This document shows, one piece after another, positions 1-13,686 of a DNA stretch of 64,000 nt. The notes under the pieces were generated by a model. That model was not told the DNA's origin. It saw only the letters and a program-made list of their open reading frames with translations, and ran no database searches. A program made the position numbers and the translations under genes. The DNA comes from Mucidula mucida. Lineage: Eukaryota; Basidiomycota; Agaricomycetes; Agaricales; Physalacriaceae. Where the stretch lies: positions 1,240,001-1,304,000 of the forward strand of contig JADNYV010000001.1 of assembly GCA_015501055.1 (NCBI GenBank), in the 5' to 3' direction. Positions within the stretch are counted from its first letter, which is position 1; every line of letters begins with the position of its first letter.

Positions 1-180
1 CTCGTTCTTCAAAATCCTATCAGGTCAGTCTCTGCGACTCTAGATCGGACCCCATCTGACAGCCCGTTGCAGACAATGGTGGTCCAGGTGGCGACGCCAG
101 TTCAGGCAATGCTCGCGCAGGCGCCCATGCCTCTGACTGTGCAGCGTGCGACGCAGAACGTCACCACGGTGGCGTCATGA
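1..180 (+). CDS. 3' end of an unidentified protein (partial)
   Basis: Frame 1 is open from the first base to a TGA at 178-180 and gives a 59-residue C-terminal tail. It is rich in Val, Thr, Gln and Ala (for example MVVQVATPVQAML near the middle), a composition typical of disordered tails of fungal regulatory proteins. A short intron could lie at about 25-60 (GTCAGT donor, CTGACAG acceptor), which would shorten the tail. No domain is visible and the family cannot be named. The next gene is convergent and ends at 349, so this stop is a plausible gene end. Confidence 0.45.
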   Translation, partial: LVLQNPIRSVSATLDRTPSDSPLQTMVVQVATPVQAMLAQAPMPLTVQRATQNVTTVAS

Positions 181-348
181 ACATATTACCTAGTAGGTTC
201 TCCTCGTTGCATTGCATTCCCTGAATTGACGCTCTACAGTCGACATCCTGGGCGGGAAAAGGAATGGCGATGATTGAGCAACAAACACCTGTATTATCAT
301 CTGTACTACTAGCCTGGATTGTAGACTATCCTGTACAACATTGTGTCA

Positions 349-1213
349 CTAGAGCAGCCGCAGTTTGCCAGTCACTTGGTTGATGATTGATACTGGAGCA
401 GGTCCAATCGCCAACACAGTCCGTTCTCCGCCGTTCCCGCCACAAAGAATGCTGAATACAGTTGACGGCCAATCCAAAGAAACAAAGGCGAGACTCACGA
501 ATTCTTGACTGCCCTTGCGCACAGATTCAGCCTTTTCGCGGCCTCCTCCAATTCGATTAATTGCCGTTCATGCTTGCCTTGAAGAGCTATCTTTGCCTGC
601 CTGATTCTCGTCAATGTCAATGTCTAACACCAAGTAATGCGACTACCCAATGCGTTCCCAGGTCGAGAGAAGCTTCAAGCCGCAGATCAGATGTAGACAC
701 AGATAAAGAGATGGACACCAAGCTGACAGAGGGATTTGCTTTCGACAACGCCCGATAGCATGCCAAAGTCGCAGAGCTTCTACAGTCAGCATTTGACAGA
801 CTATGTAGACAGGCGAACCTACCCGCATCTGAAATACGATCAACACAAGTAAGAGAGTCAGATAATATGAACATCAACAGACTCCGTGGCTACATCTGCA
901 CCGCCAAGTTTGATGTCCTTCCTGACCACGAGAACCTTTGCAAACAGTTCGTTGAGGGCTCAAGCGTAATGCAAGAGGAGCAAACACAAACAAGTTTACA
1001 AGGTTCAAATGATCCAGCTTTTATGGCAGATAGATCTCCGTCTGGGATATCCTGTATATCGACAGGCGCCGCATCAACTTCCTCAGACTCGTTTTGTGTA
1101 CGCGGCAGAGAGCCAAGATAGAACCCTATTGACATAGATATAACACCAAGCGCAGTCAAATACGTAGTTCCATGGTTGTCCGGATAGTGCGTTGAAAGAA
1201 AGCGTTTCGGCAT
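349..1213 (-). CDS. Divergent Pth2-like protein (peptidyl-tRNA hydrolase 2 fold, altered active site)
   Basis: Seven exons (992-1213, 883-935, 823-828, 728-776 or 779, 647-672, 499-600, 349-451) give about 186 residues. An N-terminal segment with a likely membrane anchor ([16 protein letters not shown]) is followed by an acidic linker and a Pth2 domain: [13 protein letters not shown], then [13 protein letters not shown], then GQAKIAL, and VLAIGPAP near the C-terminus. Pth2 enzymes release stalled peptidyl-tRNA, and eukaryotic members are membrane-anchored, often at mitochondria. The usual GK..AAQC.HA motif reads [10 protein letters not shown](S)SA, and the usual DAGRTQ reads NSILCGG, so the conserved Lys, Gln, His, Asp and Thr are missing although the frame is intact. 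A canonical paralogue with the same exon plan lies at 12747-13686. Start chosen at the ATG before PKRFL; an in-frame ATG at 1255 is possible. Shares an 85-bp promoter with HAS1. Probably a pseudoenzyme (inference). Confidence 0.8.
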
Positions 1214-1298
1214 TTTCCGACCGATCGCCTCTTCATTTTCTACTACAGTCTGCACCCATTATCACAACCGGCTCAACCGGCGCTTGCTCACACTCATC

Positions 1299-3186
1299 AT
1301 GGCGGCGGAGCCAGAAGCTTCAACTTCCACAGTAAAAGATGTTTCCGAACGACCACCATTTTCCTCTCTTGACTTGTCTCCTCAAACCATGCAAGCTTTG
1401 GAGGAAATGGGATTAGAAACGATGACCAATGTACAAGCAAAATCAATACCTTTACTTCTTGCCGGGAAGGATCTATTGGGCGCTGCACGTACTGGATCTG
1501 GAAAGACCCTCGCATTCCTTATACCGGCAGTCGAACTGCTACATAGGCTAAAATTCAAACCCCAAAATGGTGCGCTTCGTCGTCTATTCCCATTTTTCTC
1601 CGTTTATCTCATGGATTCTAGGAACGGGAATAATCATCCTGACGCCTACGAGAGAGCTCGCCTTACAAATATTCGGTGTCGCGAAGGATCTAATGGCTCA
1701 TCATTCTCAAACTCTGGGTGTGGTAATGGGTGGTGCAAATAAACGCGCGGAAACCGATAAACTGGTCAAGGGTGTCAACTTGCTGGTCGCCACGCCTGGA
1801 CGGCTATGGGATCATTTGGAGGTATGTTCGCCTACCGCTCCATTTTGTAGCGTGCTGACAGATGGGAAGACCACGAAAGGATTTGTTTACCGCAATCTAA
1901 AGGCTCTTGTGATAGACGAGGCAGACCGAATACTGGAAGTCGGATTCGAGGAGCAGATGAAAAAGATCATCAAACTATTGCCGAATGGTGTGTGCTTACT
2001 CTACTTGTTCTATGTTCGTTTACTCATCCCGTTGCAGAGAGCCGACAGTCAATGCTTTTCTCGGCAACTCAAACCACAAAAGTTCAGGATCTGGCTCGTA
2101 TATCGCTTCGGCCGGGTCCTGTACAGGTAGATGTTGATAAGGAGGAAACCACGAGCACGGTGCAACTCTATCCCAAGGATATGTAGTTTGCCCTTCCGAT
2201 CGGCGGTTCCTCCTCCTCTTCACCTTCCTGAGCAAATATCGCAAGAAGAAAATCATTGTCTTTTTTTCTAGCTGTGATTCCGTGAAATACCACGCCGAGT
2301 TATTAAATTACATTGATGTTCCCGTCCTGGATCTTCATGTATGTCATTTGTCGCGTCCTCGTTCTCTGACTGATCCTTTCATTAGGGGAAACAAAAACAA
2401 CAAAGACGAACAAATACGTTCTTTGAGTTTATCAATGCCGAGTCGGGCATTCTTCTATCCACGAACGTCGCTGCTCGTGGGTTGGACATACCTCGTGTTG
2501 ATTGGATTGTTCAATTCGATCCGCCTGACGATCCTCGCGAGTACATTCACCGTGTTGGACGTACGGCGCGTGCCGGCAAAGTCGGGAAAAGTCTCCTCTT
2601 TTTATTGGAGAGCGAATTAGGATTCCTCCGGTACCTAAAGGAGGCAAAAGTTCCTTTAAACGAGTTCAGCTTCCCGGCGGATCGCGTAAAGAACGTTCAG
2701 AGTCAGGTTTGTTTACTGTATGCCTCGTCCCCCTTCCGTCTTTTGACCCTTCCACTTTAGCTAGAAAAATTGTTACAAAAGAACTACTTTCTCCATCAAT
2801 CTGCGAAGGACGGTTTCCGCGCATATCTTCAGTCTTACGCGTCGTATTCTCTCAAAAAGATATTCGATGTAAACCAGCTGGACCTGGCGAAAGTCGGGAA
2901 AGCATTCGGTTTTTCGGTACCTCCGAGAGTCAATGTCAACATCGGTGGCGGCAAGACTGTTGGATCTGGAAGCCGAAAGCGGCCCCGCGAAGAAGACGAC
3001 CTGGAAGAAGGAGGCGACGATGAGAATGATGTTGCAGATAACATCATCGAATCTGATAAGCGAGGTCAAGGTCTTGGAAAGCAGCGACGCATAGAGGCAC
3101 TGGGGCGGAAAACGGTTGAGAAGGAGATTTACAAAAAGGGAAAAGAACGCAAAAAGATGTCTGCTGAAGCCCAATGGAGTCGATGA
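1299..3186 (+). CDS. HAS1: DEAD-box ATP-dependent RNA helicase Has1 (DDX18)
   Basis: A nucleolar DEAD-box helicase needed for 40S and 60S ribosome assembly. Visible motifs in order: Q-motif region ([19 protein letters not shown]), Walker [52 protein letters not shown] and the Has1-type C-terminal signature [10 protein letters not shown] before a Lys/Glu-rich tail. Introns run at about 1570-1621, 1822-1869 (an AAG acceptor gives the best match), 1988-2037, 2339-2385 and 2707-2760. One base appears to be missing near 2162: the frame ending in TTSTV must shift to reach [10 protein letters not shown]. Motif V reads TNVAARGLD instead of the usual TDVAARGLD. Because Has1 is essential and everything else is conserved, the break is more likely a sequence error than a null allele. 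Divergent from the Pth2-like gene. Confidence 0.92.
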
Positions 3187-3389
3187 ATTTATTTTCATGT
3201 GTTGTATGGGTATGATAGAGTAGTGTGTATGCTTGAATCTTGCTCGCAGTGCCCACGTGGTGTACACTTCATTATGTAAGGCAAAGACCACGTTGATGCA
3301 TTGAGCCGAAGTGCTTTGGTTCAAACCGTCACTTTCCATCTTCGATAGACTTGTCCTTTTCGTTCTCTTTTCTAGTCATTAAGCCCTCG

Positions 3390-4495
3390 ATGGCGACCAC
3401 GCAGGTATGACTCCTTTCTATGCAGCGTCTGGATGGAAAGACTGACGATCAAGAATAGCATTACCTCTGGGCTTCAGGCCATTTCATTCTCCTCCTCTCT
3501 GCGTTCCGCTACTTCCTTGCCTGGATTACCTTCAAAAGCGTCTCCGCATGGTGGTATAAAAGTGTGTTAGGCGTCCTATGATTCTTGCCATGTCTGACAG
3601 AGTCCGTGACGGATAGTGGCCTATACCGGAGCCCTAGTTAGCTATGCTATCGTTTGCCAGTGAGTACCGCTTCTCTACTCTTCACCACTCTTTCAAACGT
3701 TATCCTCTCGCAGAAAGTCCTTAGGAGTGCGTTTTTGTGCAGAGTGACGTAACATTCGTCCTGATAGCTACACGTAGACGCCCCAACCCAACCTCGCGTA
3801 TGTCCGGAGGGCCTTGATGGACGAAGTGAGGCTGGTTTCTTCCTCTGCCCTCTACTTCTAACCCGTCTGGTAGAATGTTCAGTATCTTTGTTGGCGTTCT
3901 TCTGGTGGACTTCGAAACCCATTACAAGTGCGTTATCAGGCGTCTGATAAATCTCGACTGAATTTGCTTAATTCTTGCAGTCACCCTACTTCCATTTGCT
4001 ATCTTTTCGCTTTTCCATGCCCTCACGTTCACGCGCACGACCTTGATGTCTCAATTTCTTCCACCGGGACCGCCCGCTACTGCTGGCGGTGCACCGACCC
4101 CCCACCCCTACGCTAAGAAACTCCAATCGTGGGTCAAAGGTACGCGTAGTATTGCTGGCTCGATAGGAACCTGAACTTATTCATCGACAGCCAACTACGA
4201 TACCGCGATGCGAGCCGTAGCATTCACCGAAATCATCATCCTGGTTCGCGTTGTATTGGGCGCGCTGGTTTTCAAGAACTCCCTTTTGTGCCCGATTGTC
4301 TTTGTGCACTTCCTCCGTCAACGCTACTATCAATCCGCGTTCACTCGTGACGCGTTTGCACAGACTGACGCGCGGATCAATGCGTTGGTGGTGCAGCAAG
4401 GAAACCCCACTCTTACCAATGTTTGGGCGCAGGCGAAGGGGTTGATTGCGAGATGGGCCGGAAGCAACATTGCTCCAGCTCCTGCTGCTCAGTAA
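3390..4495 (+). CDS. POM33: Pom33/Per33/TMEM33-family ER and nuclear-envelope membrane protein
   Basis: The first exon is only MATTQ. Later exons give HYLWASGHFILLLSA, MAYTGALVSYAIVCQ, KSLGTPQPNLAYVRRALMDE, LAFFWWTSKPIT, LLPFAIFSLFHALTFTRT and VFKNSLLCPIVFVHFLRQRYY, about 245 residues in all. The series of hydrophobic segments and the FLR.RYY..SAFTR signature are those of TMEM33/Pom33 proteins, which sit in the ER and nuclear envelope and help shape tubular ER and nuclear pores. The last exon (about 4192-4495) is the longest. One base seems to be missing near 3885, between NVQYL and LAFFWW; the frame is otherwise continuous through all splices. The tail is Ala/Pro-rich. It lies just downstream of HAS1 on the same strand with about 200 bp between them. 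Confidence 0.85.
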
Positions 4496-4626
4496 CTAAT
4501 GACGAATCGTTGAACGAGGGACAGCTCGAACTTTTTGATTTCTATTTTGTTCTACTTTATGGCTGCACAGTGTGCAAGAGTATTCATCCTGTCAGTACGT
4601 AGTACTCCACTAAACATGACAGGTAG

Positions 4627-4660
4627 ATGACGTCGAGGCGAGTTGTCTTTAGATATAAAA
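4627..4660 (+). promoter_or_regulatory. TATA box with CRE-like TGACGTC upstream of the small membrane-protein gene
   Basis: TGACGTCG at about 4627-4634 resembles an ATF/CREB half-palindrome. TATAAAA at 4654-4660 lies 48 bp before the ATG at 4708. The spacing suits a short 5' leader. TATA boxes this clear are rare in the window, which hints at regulated expression of the small gene (inference). Confidence 0.45.
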
Positions 4661-4707
4661 TCTCTTGTGCTCTGTACCAATCCAATAACTTCAACTCTTT
4701 GGACATC

Positions 4708-5050
4708 ATGGCCCCGACTATTGCCTCAGCATTTTCAGACTTTACCAGCGGTGTGATGAGCATCATCGTTGGGCTCTTCAATTCCGTCCTAGCATTCTTC
4801 TATGCCATCCTCGCTTTGGGCAAGGACATTGTTGGAAGCGTGATCCAGTTGGGTCAAAGCTTTGTGAAGCTTGGGATCGATGTATTCCAGGGTGTCTTGG
4901 GCTTTGCCACAGGTGAGTACGCGCTGTATTTAATAGCACGTTACCGAGACATTGGATGTAGCAAACTTCATCGCGTTGGCGGTTATTGGAGGAGGATATT
5001 ATTACTACACGACACAGCAGAAGAGAAAGCGCGGAACAAAGCGAAAGTAG
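4708..5050 (+). CDS. Small two-helix membrane protein of unknown function
   Basis: Two exons (4708-4912 and 4962-5050) join in frame to a 97-residue protein. A short N-terminus leads into a long, nearly uncharged stretch (from GVMSIIVGLFNSVLAFFYAIL through VFQGVLGFATA) with only occasional Lys/Asp. A second hydrophobic segment (FIALAVIGGGYYYYT) follows, then a strongly basic tail QQKRKRGTKRK. The pattern suggests a membrane hairpin or amphipathic helices with a cytosolic basic end. I do not recognise the family. The gene has its own TATA box and CRE-like element, a clean GT-AG intron (gtgagt...gtag) and no frame break. It could be one of the poorly described small ER or lipid-droplet proteins of basidiomycetes, but that is only a guess. 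Confidence 0.7.
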
Positions 5051-5210
5051 TGTACGGTCTAGCATTTAATTGAGACTGGCCTTTATTGATCGAGGCTTTG
5101 AGATCATGTCGAGGCTCTTGCCAAACAGGGAGTTACTCAAATTTATTGCCGACCTTGCAATTGGCCGGGACGTTCAGGCAAACGTGAAATAGGCGACGAC
5201 CACGTCTGGC

Positions 5211-7545
5211 ATGTCGAGGATTCCGGTGCCATCTCATTCTCCTCAACAGCGCAACCTCGGCCCTTCATCGCCCGTTCCATTTCCTAACTCGGATCGAGCC
5301 TCTTCTCCTCTTCCCAGCCGTCCGTCCCATTCCACGTCGGGCTCCGCGTCAATGTCCTCGCTGTCCGGTTTTCAGAGCGAGACGAGGAAAAAACAGTCCA
5401 AGCGCGATGAGGTCCAGCTCTTTCTATCTGACGTGTCCGTTCACTATCCCTGACGTTTCCAACAGGCTATTCGCAAGAAAATAGAGTCCGAACTCTCCCG
5501 TAAGCGCACTATATCGACTACCCAGCAGCGAGGCAGTGGTCGCCGTAGCACCAAGCAGTCCGCGCAAAAAGGAACTGTCGCCGCTTTGAAACCAACTCCG
5601 GCTCTTACCGTGCCAGAGAACATCACGGTCGCGGAAGCCAGCCAGCTCTGTGCAGCCAAGCGCACCGACTGTGTACTCGTCGTCGACGATGATGAAGGGT
5701 TGAGCGGTATTTTCACTGCCAAGGATTTGGCTTATCGAGTACGCAACGTTCTTTCTTTGAGCTCAAGTATTCAGGTTGACTTTTCAAAAGGTTACCGCGG
5801 AGGGCTTGGATCCTCATTTGACACCCGTGCACCAGATCATGACCAAGAATCCTATGGTCACCCAGTCGACGACCAGTGCCACGGAAGCTCTGCAGCTGAT
5901 GGTGGCGAGGCACTTTAGACATCTGGTATTCTCGAACCCTCGTTTACGCGATGCTATATCTCACCCTTCCATTTAGCCTGTCTGTAACGAAGATGGCAAT
6001 GTTGTTGGCCTTCTGGATATCACCAAGGTCTTCCACGAAGCCCTAGGCAAAGTAGAAAGGAGCTCTGCCGCGTCTGAGCAACTATTTTCCGCCATGGCTG
6101 GAGTGCAGTCTGAGCTTGGTTCTGTCAGTTCTAATCCGCAAGCTGTCGCTATGTTGGCATGGGCAGAGAGGCTACGCGAAAAGACGGCGCTTCCGGACTT
6201 GACTACGGTCATGGATTCCCGGACGCAGCCTGCTATGGTCGGACCCAAAGCTACTGTCCGTGAAGTTGCAAAGCTTATGAAGGAACGGCGCACGACCGCT
6301 GTTTGTGTCATGGAACACACCCAAGGAGTAAATGCGCCTCCCAAGATTGCCGGGATCTTCACTAGCAAGGACGTCGTTTTGCGTGTCATTGCCGCTGGCC
6401 TTGATGCTGGACGCTGTAGCGTGGTCCGCGTCATGACCCCCCATCCTGATACCGCACCTCCGACGCTCATCATTCATGATGCTCTTAAGAAAATGCATAG
6501 TACGCTTTTCTTGCCTTCTGATATATATCACCGCTAACATCTCATTAGCGGGGCACTACTTGAACTTGCCTGTAGTGGAGGCTGATGGTCGACTTGTCGC
6601 TATCGTCGACGTTCTCAAGTTGACGTACGCCACTCTTGAACAGGTAACAAATCATCATCGCACTGGTTTATCGGCTGGATCTGATCCCTCTATCAGATGA
6701 ACGTTATGACTGGTGGTGATCCCAGCGCAACAGATGCGGAGGGTGGTCCTATGTGGAGTCGCTTCTTTGATTCTTTCGATGACACCGAATCAGCCATCTC
6801 TGGTTCTCAGTTCCATGAAAGTCGCACTGGGCCATCGTTGACGAGTCTGTCACGCTTGCAACACTCACCGCAATCCGAAGTTCATCCCAATGATTCGGCG
6901 TCTGTGATCGATGACGAGCCCATATCCGCGCTTGAGGGTTATCCTCGTCAGAGAGGAGGAGCCTTACCATCTGTTGCAGCTCCTCTGCCCGCCGACGATG
7001 GCACCTACGTCTTCAAGTTCCGGACTCCCAGTGGAAGAACCCATAGATTCCAAGCACGACATGATGATGTGGAGCATCTTCGTGAAGTCGTGGCCGGAAA
7101 ACTTGCTACAGATCCTTTCTTCACGGACTTCAAGGGAGAAGACGGAGACATGCGTCCAGATCCCATCGACTTCCAACTCTTGTACACAGATGAGGATGGG
7201 GACACTGTTCTCATTACTTCTGACCATGATGTCACGGACGCGGTAAAGATTGCGCGCGCGGCTCACTCTGACCGCGTCGTCTTGTTCGTACAGGGCGGTA
7301 AGGGATGGAAGGAAACAGAATCGGCTGAAAGTGAAGTCAAGGCTGCAGAGCCGGCGGCGGCAGTTCACCAAGAGTATCGAGGTTGAGAAGATGGAACATA
7401 TACCCCCTACTCCTGCGCCGCCCCCATACTCTGACGAAATAATGGGAGTCCGCGAGACTTACTCCTCCCTGCGAGTATCGGTGCTCTCGCTGTTGTGATC
7501 GCCACAGTCTTCACCATCTCGCGGTTAACTGCTTCCCAGTATTGA
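5211..7545 (+). CDS. CBS-domain and PB1-domain protein with C-terminal membrane anchor (Mug70-like)
   Basis: A Ser/Pro-rich N-terminus of about 65 residues precedes four CBS motifs in two pairs: LTVPENITVAEASQL with VLVVDDDEGLSGIFTAKDL; VHQIMTKNPMV with LPVCNEDGNVVGLLDI; VMDSRTQPAMV with IAGIFTSKDVVLRV; and VRVMTPHPDT with LPVVEADGRLVAIVDV. A PB1 domain follows (YVFKFRTPSGRTHRF to RVVLFVQGG). CBS pairs bind adenine nucleotides; PB1 mediates protein pairing. Fission-yeast Mug70 has this architecture. A hydrophobic tail (DLLLPASIGALAVVIATVF) ends at TGA 7543-7545, in the same frame as the PB1 exon. The intervening stretch PPTPAPPPYSDEIMG reads in another frame, so two indels (about 7340-7375 and near 7456) separate the parts. 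Introns were placed after residues KRDE, AYR, FRHL, KMH and LEQ. Confidence 0.82.
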
Positions 7546-7747
7546 TTGTAGGCACGGTGCATGTTGAACGTGGAGCCTTGATTTCTCTGAATTTACCTAC
7601 TTGGATGACTTTACGACCTATGACTTAAATAATGCTTTTAATTCGGATGGCGCTTCCTGTCCATGAATAGACATTGTTCAATCATAAGATTGTCCTATCG
7701 TTGGCTGCTCTGACCGTCTCGTACGAAGGTGGGGGCTCGGGCGGCGC

Positions 7748-10569
<2,822 letters not shown>

Positions 10570-11029
10570 AGATGCACGAGACTCGGATTTCTGTTTTTAC
10601 TTGCTGCTGGAGACGTCGTGCTGATCGCTTTCGCGCTGCGCGAGAATAAACATAATTCGTCTTAGGATATTGTCTACTATCCTGTATTTCCGCTACCGCG
10701 ACCAACAAAGCGAAGACAACACTGACTCAAAATGATAATACGACGGTGGTTGACGAATGAAACAACCGTTACCCAGATAGCTTTACACTTTTAGCTCAGT
10801 TGGGCTGCCTAAGCACTCAGGAATAGTATGAGAGACTCAGGAAGAGTCCTCGCGCGTGAGATTCTGGAGGTTCGCAGATTCCAATCATTGTGATCGAAAT
10901 GAAGCCTTTACGTCAGCTACTCTCTCTCTTGAACTTCTCCCACAGTAAAGTCTTTGTTCCCTGCTACACATCGTGCTATACAGACACCCACTTGCTATCT
11001 CATATCTCCTGCATTTACTGTCACTGAAT
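10570..11029. other. Intergenic region between PRP43 and SGF11
   Basis: No conserved frame on either strand. Around 10789 the text TTTAGCTCAGTTGGGC resembles a tRNA D arm, but no matching acceptor, anticodon or T arm follows. The last 100 bases before SGF11 are pyrimidine-rich, as expected for a fungal 5' leader. Confidence 0.6.
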
Positions 11030-12518
11030 ATGTCGCGAAAAGAGAAGGATGGCGCGCTGTCTTCTGTGGCATGTCATTCAATTGCTATATGACCATTTAT
11101 CGTCTGACGTTCGACTCTTTCAAGACATACAAGCTCTTCTGTGCAATGTTCGACGATATTGTCTTTGATCATGCTTTAGAGGCACATCGTTATGCGGCAC
11201 AAGCACGTACAGTTTGTACAATATGTAACACAACGTATGTCGTCTACTGTTGCTCATGATTCGAATGCTCAGTTGTCTTTCTAGATGTAACGGTGGTCCG
11301 TCGTCCTCACGTCACCATCTAATCTTCATTTACATTCTACCTAGCCCATCTTCCTGGTTCATCGAGTTCGTCACAGCTACTATTACCCTTGAGAACAGGG
11401 ACTCCTCCTTCAGCGGACATTAAATCTTCTGGAACAGGTATGAACACACCTAGCAAGAGTGACAGTAACGGAAACATATTTCTGGACTGCACGGTGTGCT
11501 CTAATAAGGTATAGGCAATCATTTCATCGACGCAGTCTGTTCATTCATCGCGTTTGGGTAGATTGCCTCGAATCGTTACGCGGCACATCTTTCAACGTGC
11601 ATGGGTCTTTCTACCTCCCGAAGAAGTGGCGCGAGAACGAATCCTAAATCAGTGTATGACTACGATGTTGAGATTGAATGTTGCTTATTTTCCGCAGAGC
11701 TGTTTCGGAGGCTGGCGGACGGTCAGCTTCGCCTTCGTCAGATATGGCGAATCTCTCCGAAGATAGACCCTTGAAATCAAAGTCCAAGTCAAAGACCAAG
11801 CGAGTTGGTACGTTACATTGGTGCATGTCCCTCAGCTCGAGCTTGACTGAATTTGTCCCCAGATGAAGCCGAATTCAATTTGAAGCGAAAAAGAGTACGC
11901 AGTTAATCTATGCTGGTCTAAGCGAAGGCTGACTTCTTATCGCTTTAGGCTTCACCGCAAACGACTCCCAATAAGAAGCAAAAGCAACAGAGAGGTCAGT
12001 CATTCGTTCTCACCGTATTCAGGACGTGGACCAAGCGTTCACTGTAGGTTCTCCAATGCAGCGAGTCAAGTCGGATGGAGACGGCATGTTCACGAATGTA
12101 AGTATCCGGATTTCCTTGCCTGTGGTGTTTCTGACTCCTCACAGTCGCTACCTAAATCACAGTTGAAGGCGCCTTCGAAACTACGCGCCTCCTCAACAGC
12201 ATCGTTCTTGGAGTCGCCATCATCGCGGGCATCGTCGCCTAGCGGTTCCGTTGCTACCCCTGGTTCATCGTTCTCGGCTCAAAGTCCAACATTCACGTCG
12301 CGAGGCTTGAATGTCAAGAAAGGTCCTCCAAAGGGCACCGGTCCTCCCCGCAGACCGAAGCAAGTCACTCCACCACTCGTATCGCACCCTGTGGCTAGCG
12401 TTATTGATTACATGCAAGGTACATCCAATCTCACCGTCATAACTCTATGTACTAACTCTAGTCAGACGAGGCTGGTGATGAGACGGGTTCCTCAACTGAT
12501 ACTTCAGATAGCTCATAA
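11030..12518 (+). CDS. SGF11: SAGA deubiquitinase-module subunit Sgf11
   Basis: Built from about ten short exons. MSRKEKDGALSS joins to TYKLFCAMFDDIVFDHALEAHR (the helix that packs in the DUB module) and TVCTICNTTC. After a Ser-rich linker comes the diagnostic Sgf11 zinc finger: FLDCTVCSNK joined to IASNRYAAHLSTCMG, giving C-x2-C...H-x3-C. The rest is a low-complexity Ser/Pro/Lys tail with KSKSKSKTKR, DEAEFNLKRKR, SPTFTSRGL and an acidic ending DEAGDETGSSTDTSDSS. Sgf11 tethers Ubp8 to SAGA and helps remove ubiquitin from histone H2B. All joins are in frame with no indel. One intron (about 11310-11343) is only about 34 nt, unusually short. The tail is far longer than in yeast Sgf11 but follows the pattern I expect in basidiomycetes (from memory). 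Confidence 0.85.
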
Positions 12519-12746
12519 TTCATCATGAGCGCTTTACAATCTACTACTTGGATATAGATTATTTCCTTGGTTTATAACAACTACCAGATTACTGTGGATA
12601 TATATTGTAGTGCTCAATCACTCGCGCATTGGACGTCCTCAGGTTTAAGTCTTGCGAGCGCTTATGCAAGTAGGAACCTAATCGGGCCGGTTGACCGGAG
12701 GTTTACTGACCGCGTTCATCATTGATTTTCTTGTTCGACGTCTTCG

Positions 12747-13686
12747 ATGCCTAAATTCTCACAGGCGATGGTCCTCACAACTCTGGGAACGATTGCTGTC
12801 GTGTCAACTTCGTTTTGTATTGGCTATATCACGGGCACCGCACTCAGGAAACCTGTTCTAAATCTACCTCCCCAGTCGACTTCACCTGCTGGAGAAGAGG
12901 ATTCTGAGTCCGGATCTGACTCAGAAAGTGAAGACGCTACCGACATATCTGCATTGATAACAGAGGAAAACGATACTTACAAAATGGTATGCCTGCGGCT
13001 AGTGTCCTACTCCACTTGTGAAGTTCGAAATAGGTTCTTGTGGTGCGAACCGATCTTGGCATGAGTTCAGGAAAGATAGCCGCCCAGTATGTCAAGATGT
13101 TGTCATATTTCATTCTACTCAAGCTGTACAGGTGCTCGTAAAACGGTCTGCTTCTACGCCAGGGATTCTCAAGCTGAAGGCATCCTTAGACATGCCACTC
13201 TGGCCTGTTACAAGTCTTTAAAGGCGCACAATCTCCCAGTGAGTGTGGTTGATTAGTATTTTTGACTCGCAATCAATTTCGGGCCCCCAGTTGCTGAGAC
13301 AATGGGAGCGCACTGGGTCAGTGAACAAAAGCTTGGTATTTGAATAAATCTGACTCCCTAAGACTCGGTTTTAGGCAAACCAAAGTAGCACTCCGCTGCG
13401 AGAGTGAAGAAGAGCTTTTGACCCTACAAGCTTTGGCTCAGAGTTTAAATCTCTGCGCGAGGTCTATACAAGACGCGTGAGTCGCGGTGTTTTGTAACTT
13501 GTTATGTTCGCTCTGTTGATGATGTTGAAGGGGACGGACCCAAATTCAGGCGGGTTCTCGAACGGTGCTTGGCATCGCAGGTGAAGTCTCTGTTGACTTT
13601 GACTTTGTAGTTGAGACTAACCAAAAAAAAAACAAGGGCCTATACGATTGGTGAACCAGGTGACTGGCGAGTTAAGTCTGCTATGA
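12747..13686 (+). CDS. PTH2: Peptidyl-tRNA hydrolase 2, canonical copy
   Basis: Eight exons (12747-12986, 13034-13086, 13132-13137, 13190-13238, 13291-13316, 13375-13476, 13531-13580, 13637-13686) give 191 residues in frame. An N-terminal transmembrane helix (AMVLTTLGTIAVVSTSFCIGY) and an acidic Ser/Asp/Glu linker precede the catalytic domain. That domain keeps all Pth2 hallmarks: KMVLVVRTDLGMSSGKIAAQ, C-S-H-A-T-L-A-C-Y, GQTKVALRC, QDAGRTQIQAGSRTVLGI and the closing NQVTGELSLL. It should hydrolyse peptidyl-tRNA at an organelle surface, most likely the mitochondrial outer membrane. The Cys and Ser of the active-site loop come partly from a 6-nt microexon. The divergent copy at 349-1213 has exons of 53, 6, 26 and 102 nt at the same places, which shows common descent. 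Confidence 0.92.

Noticed and set aside
10785..10890. tRNA-like text (TTTAGCTCAGTTGG and a later GGTTCGCAGATTCC)
   Set aside because: The D-arm-like part lacks its pairing half, the supposed T loop is not GTTCRANNC, and no acceptor stem closes the element.
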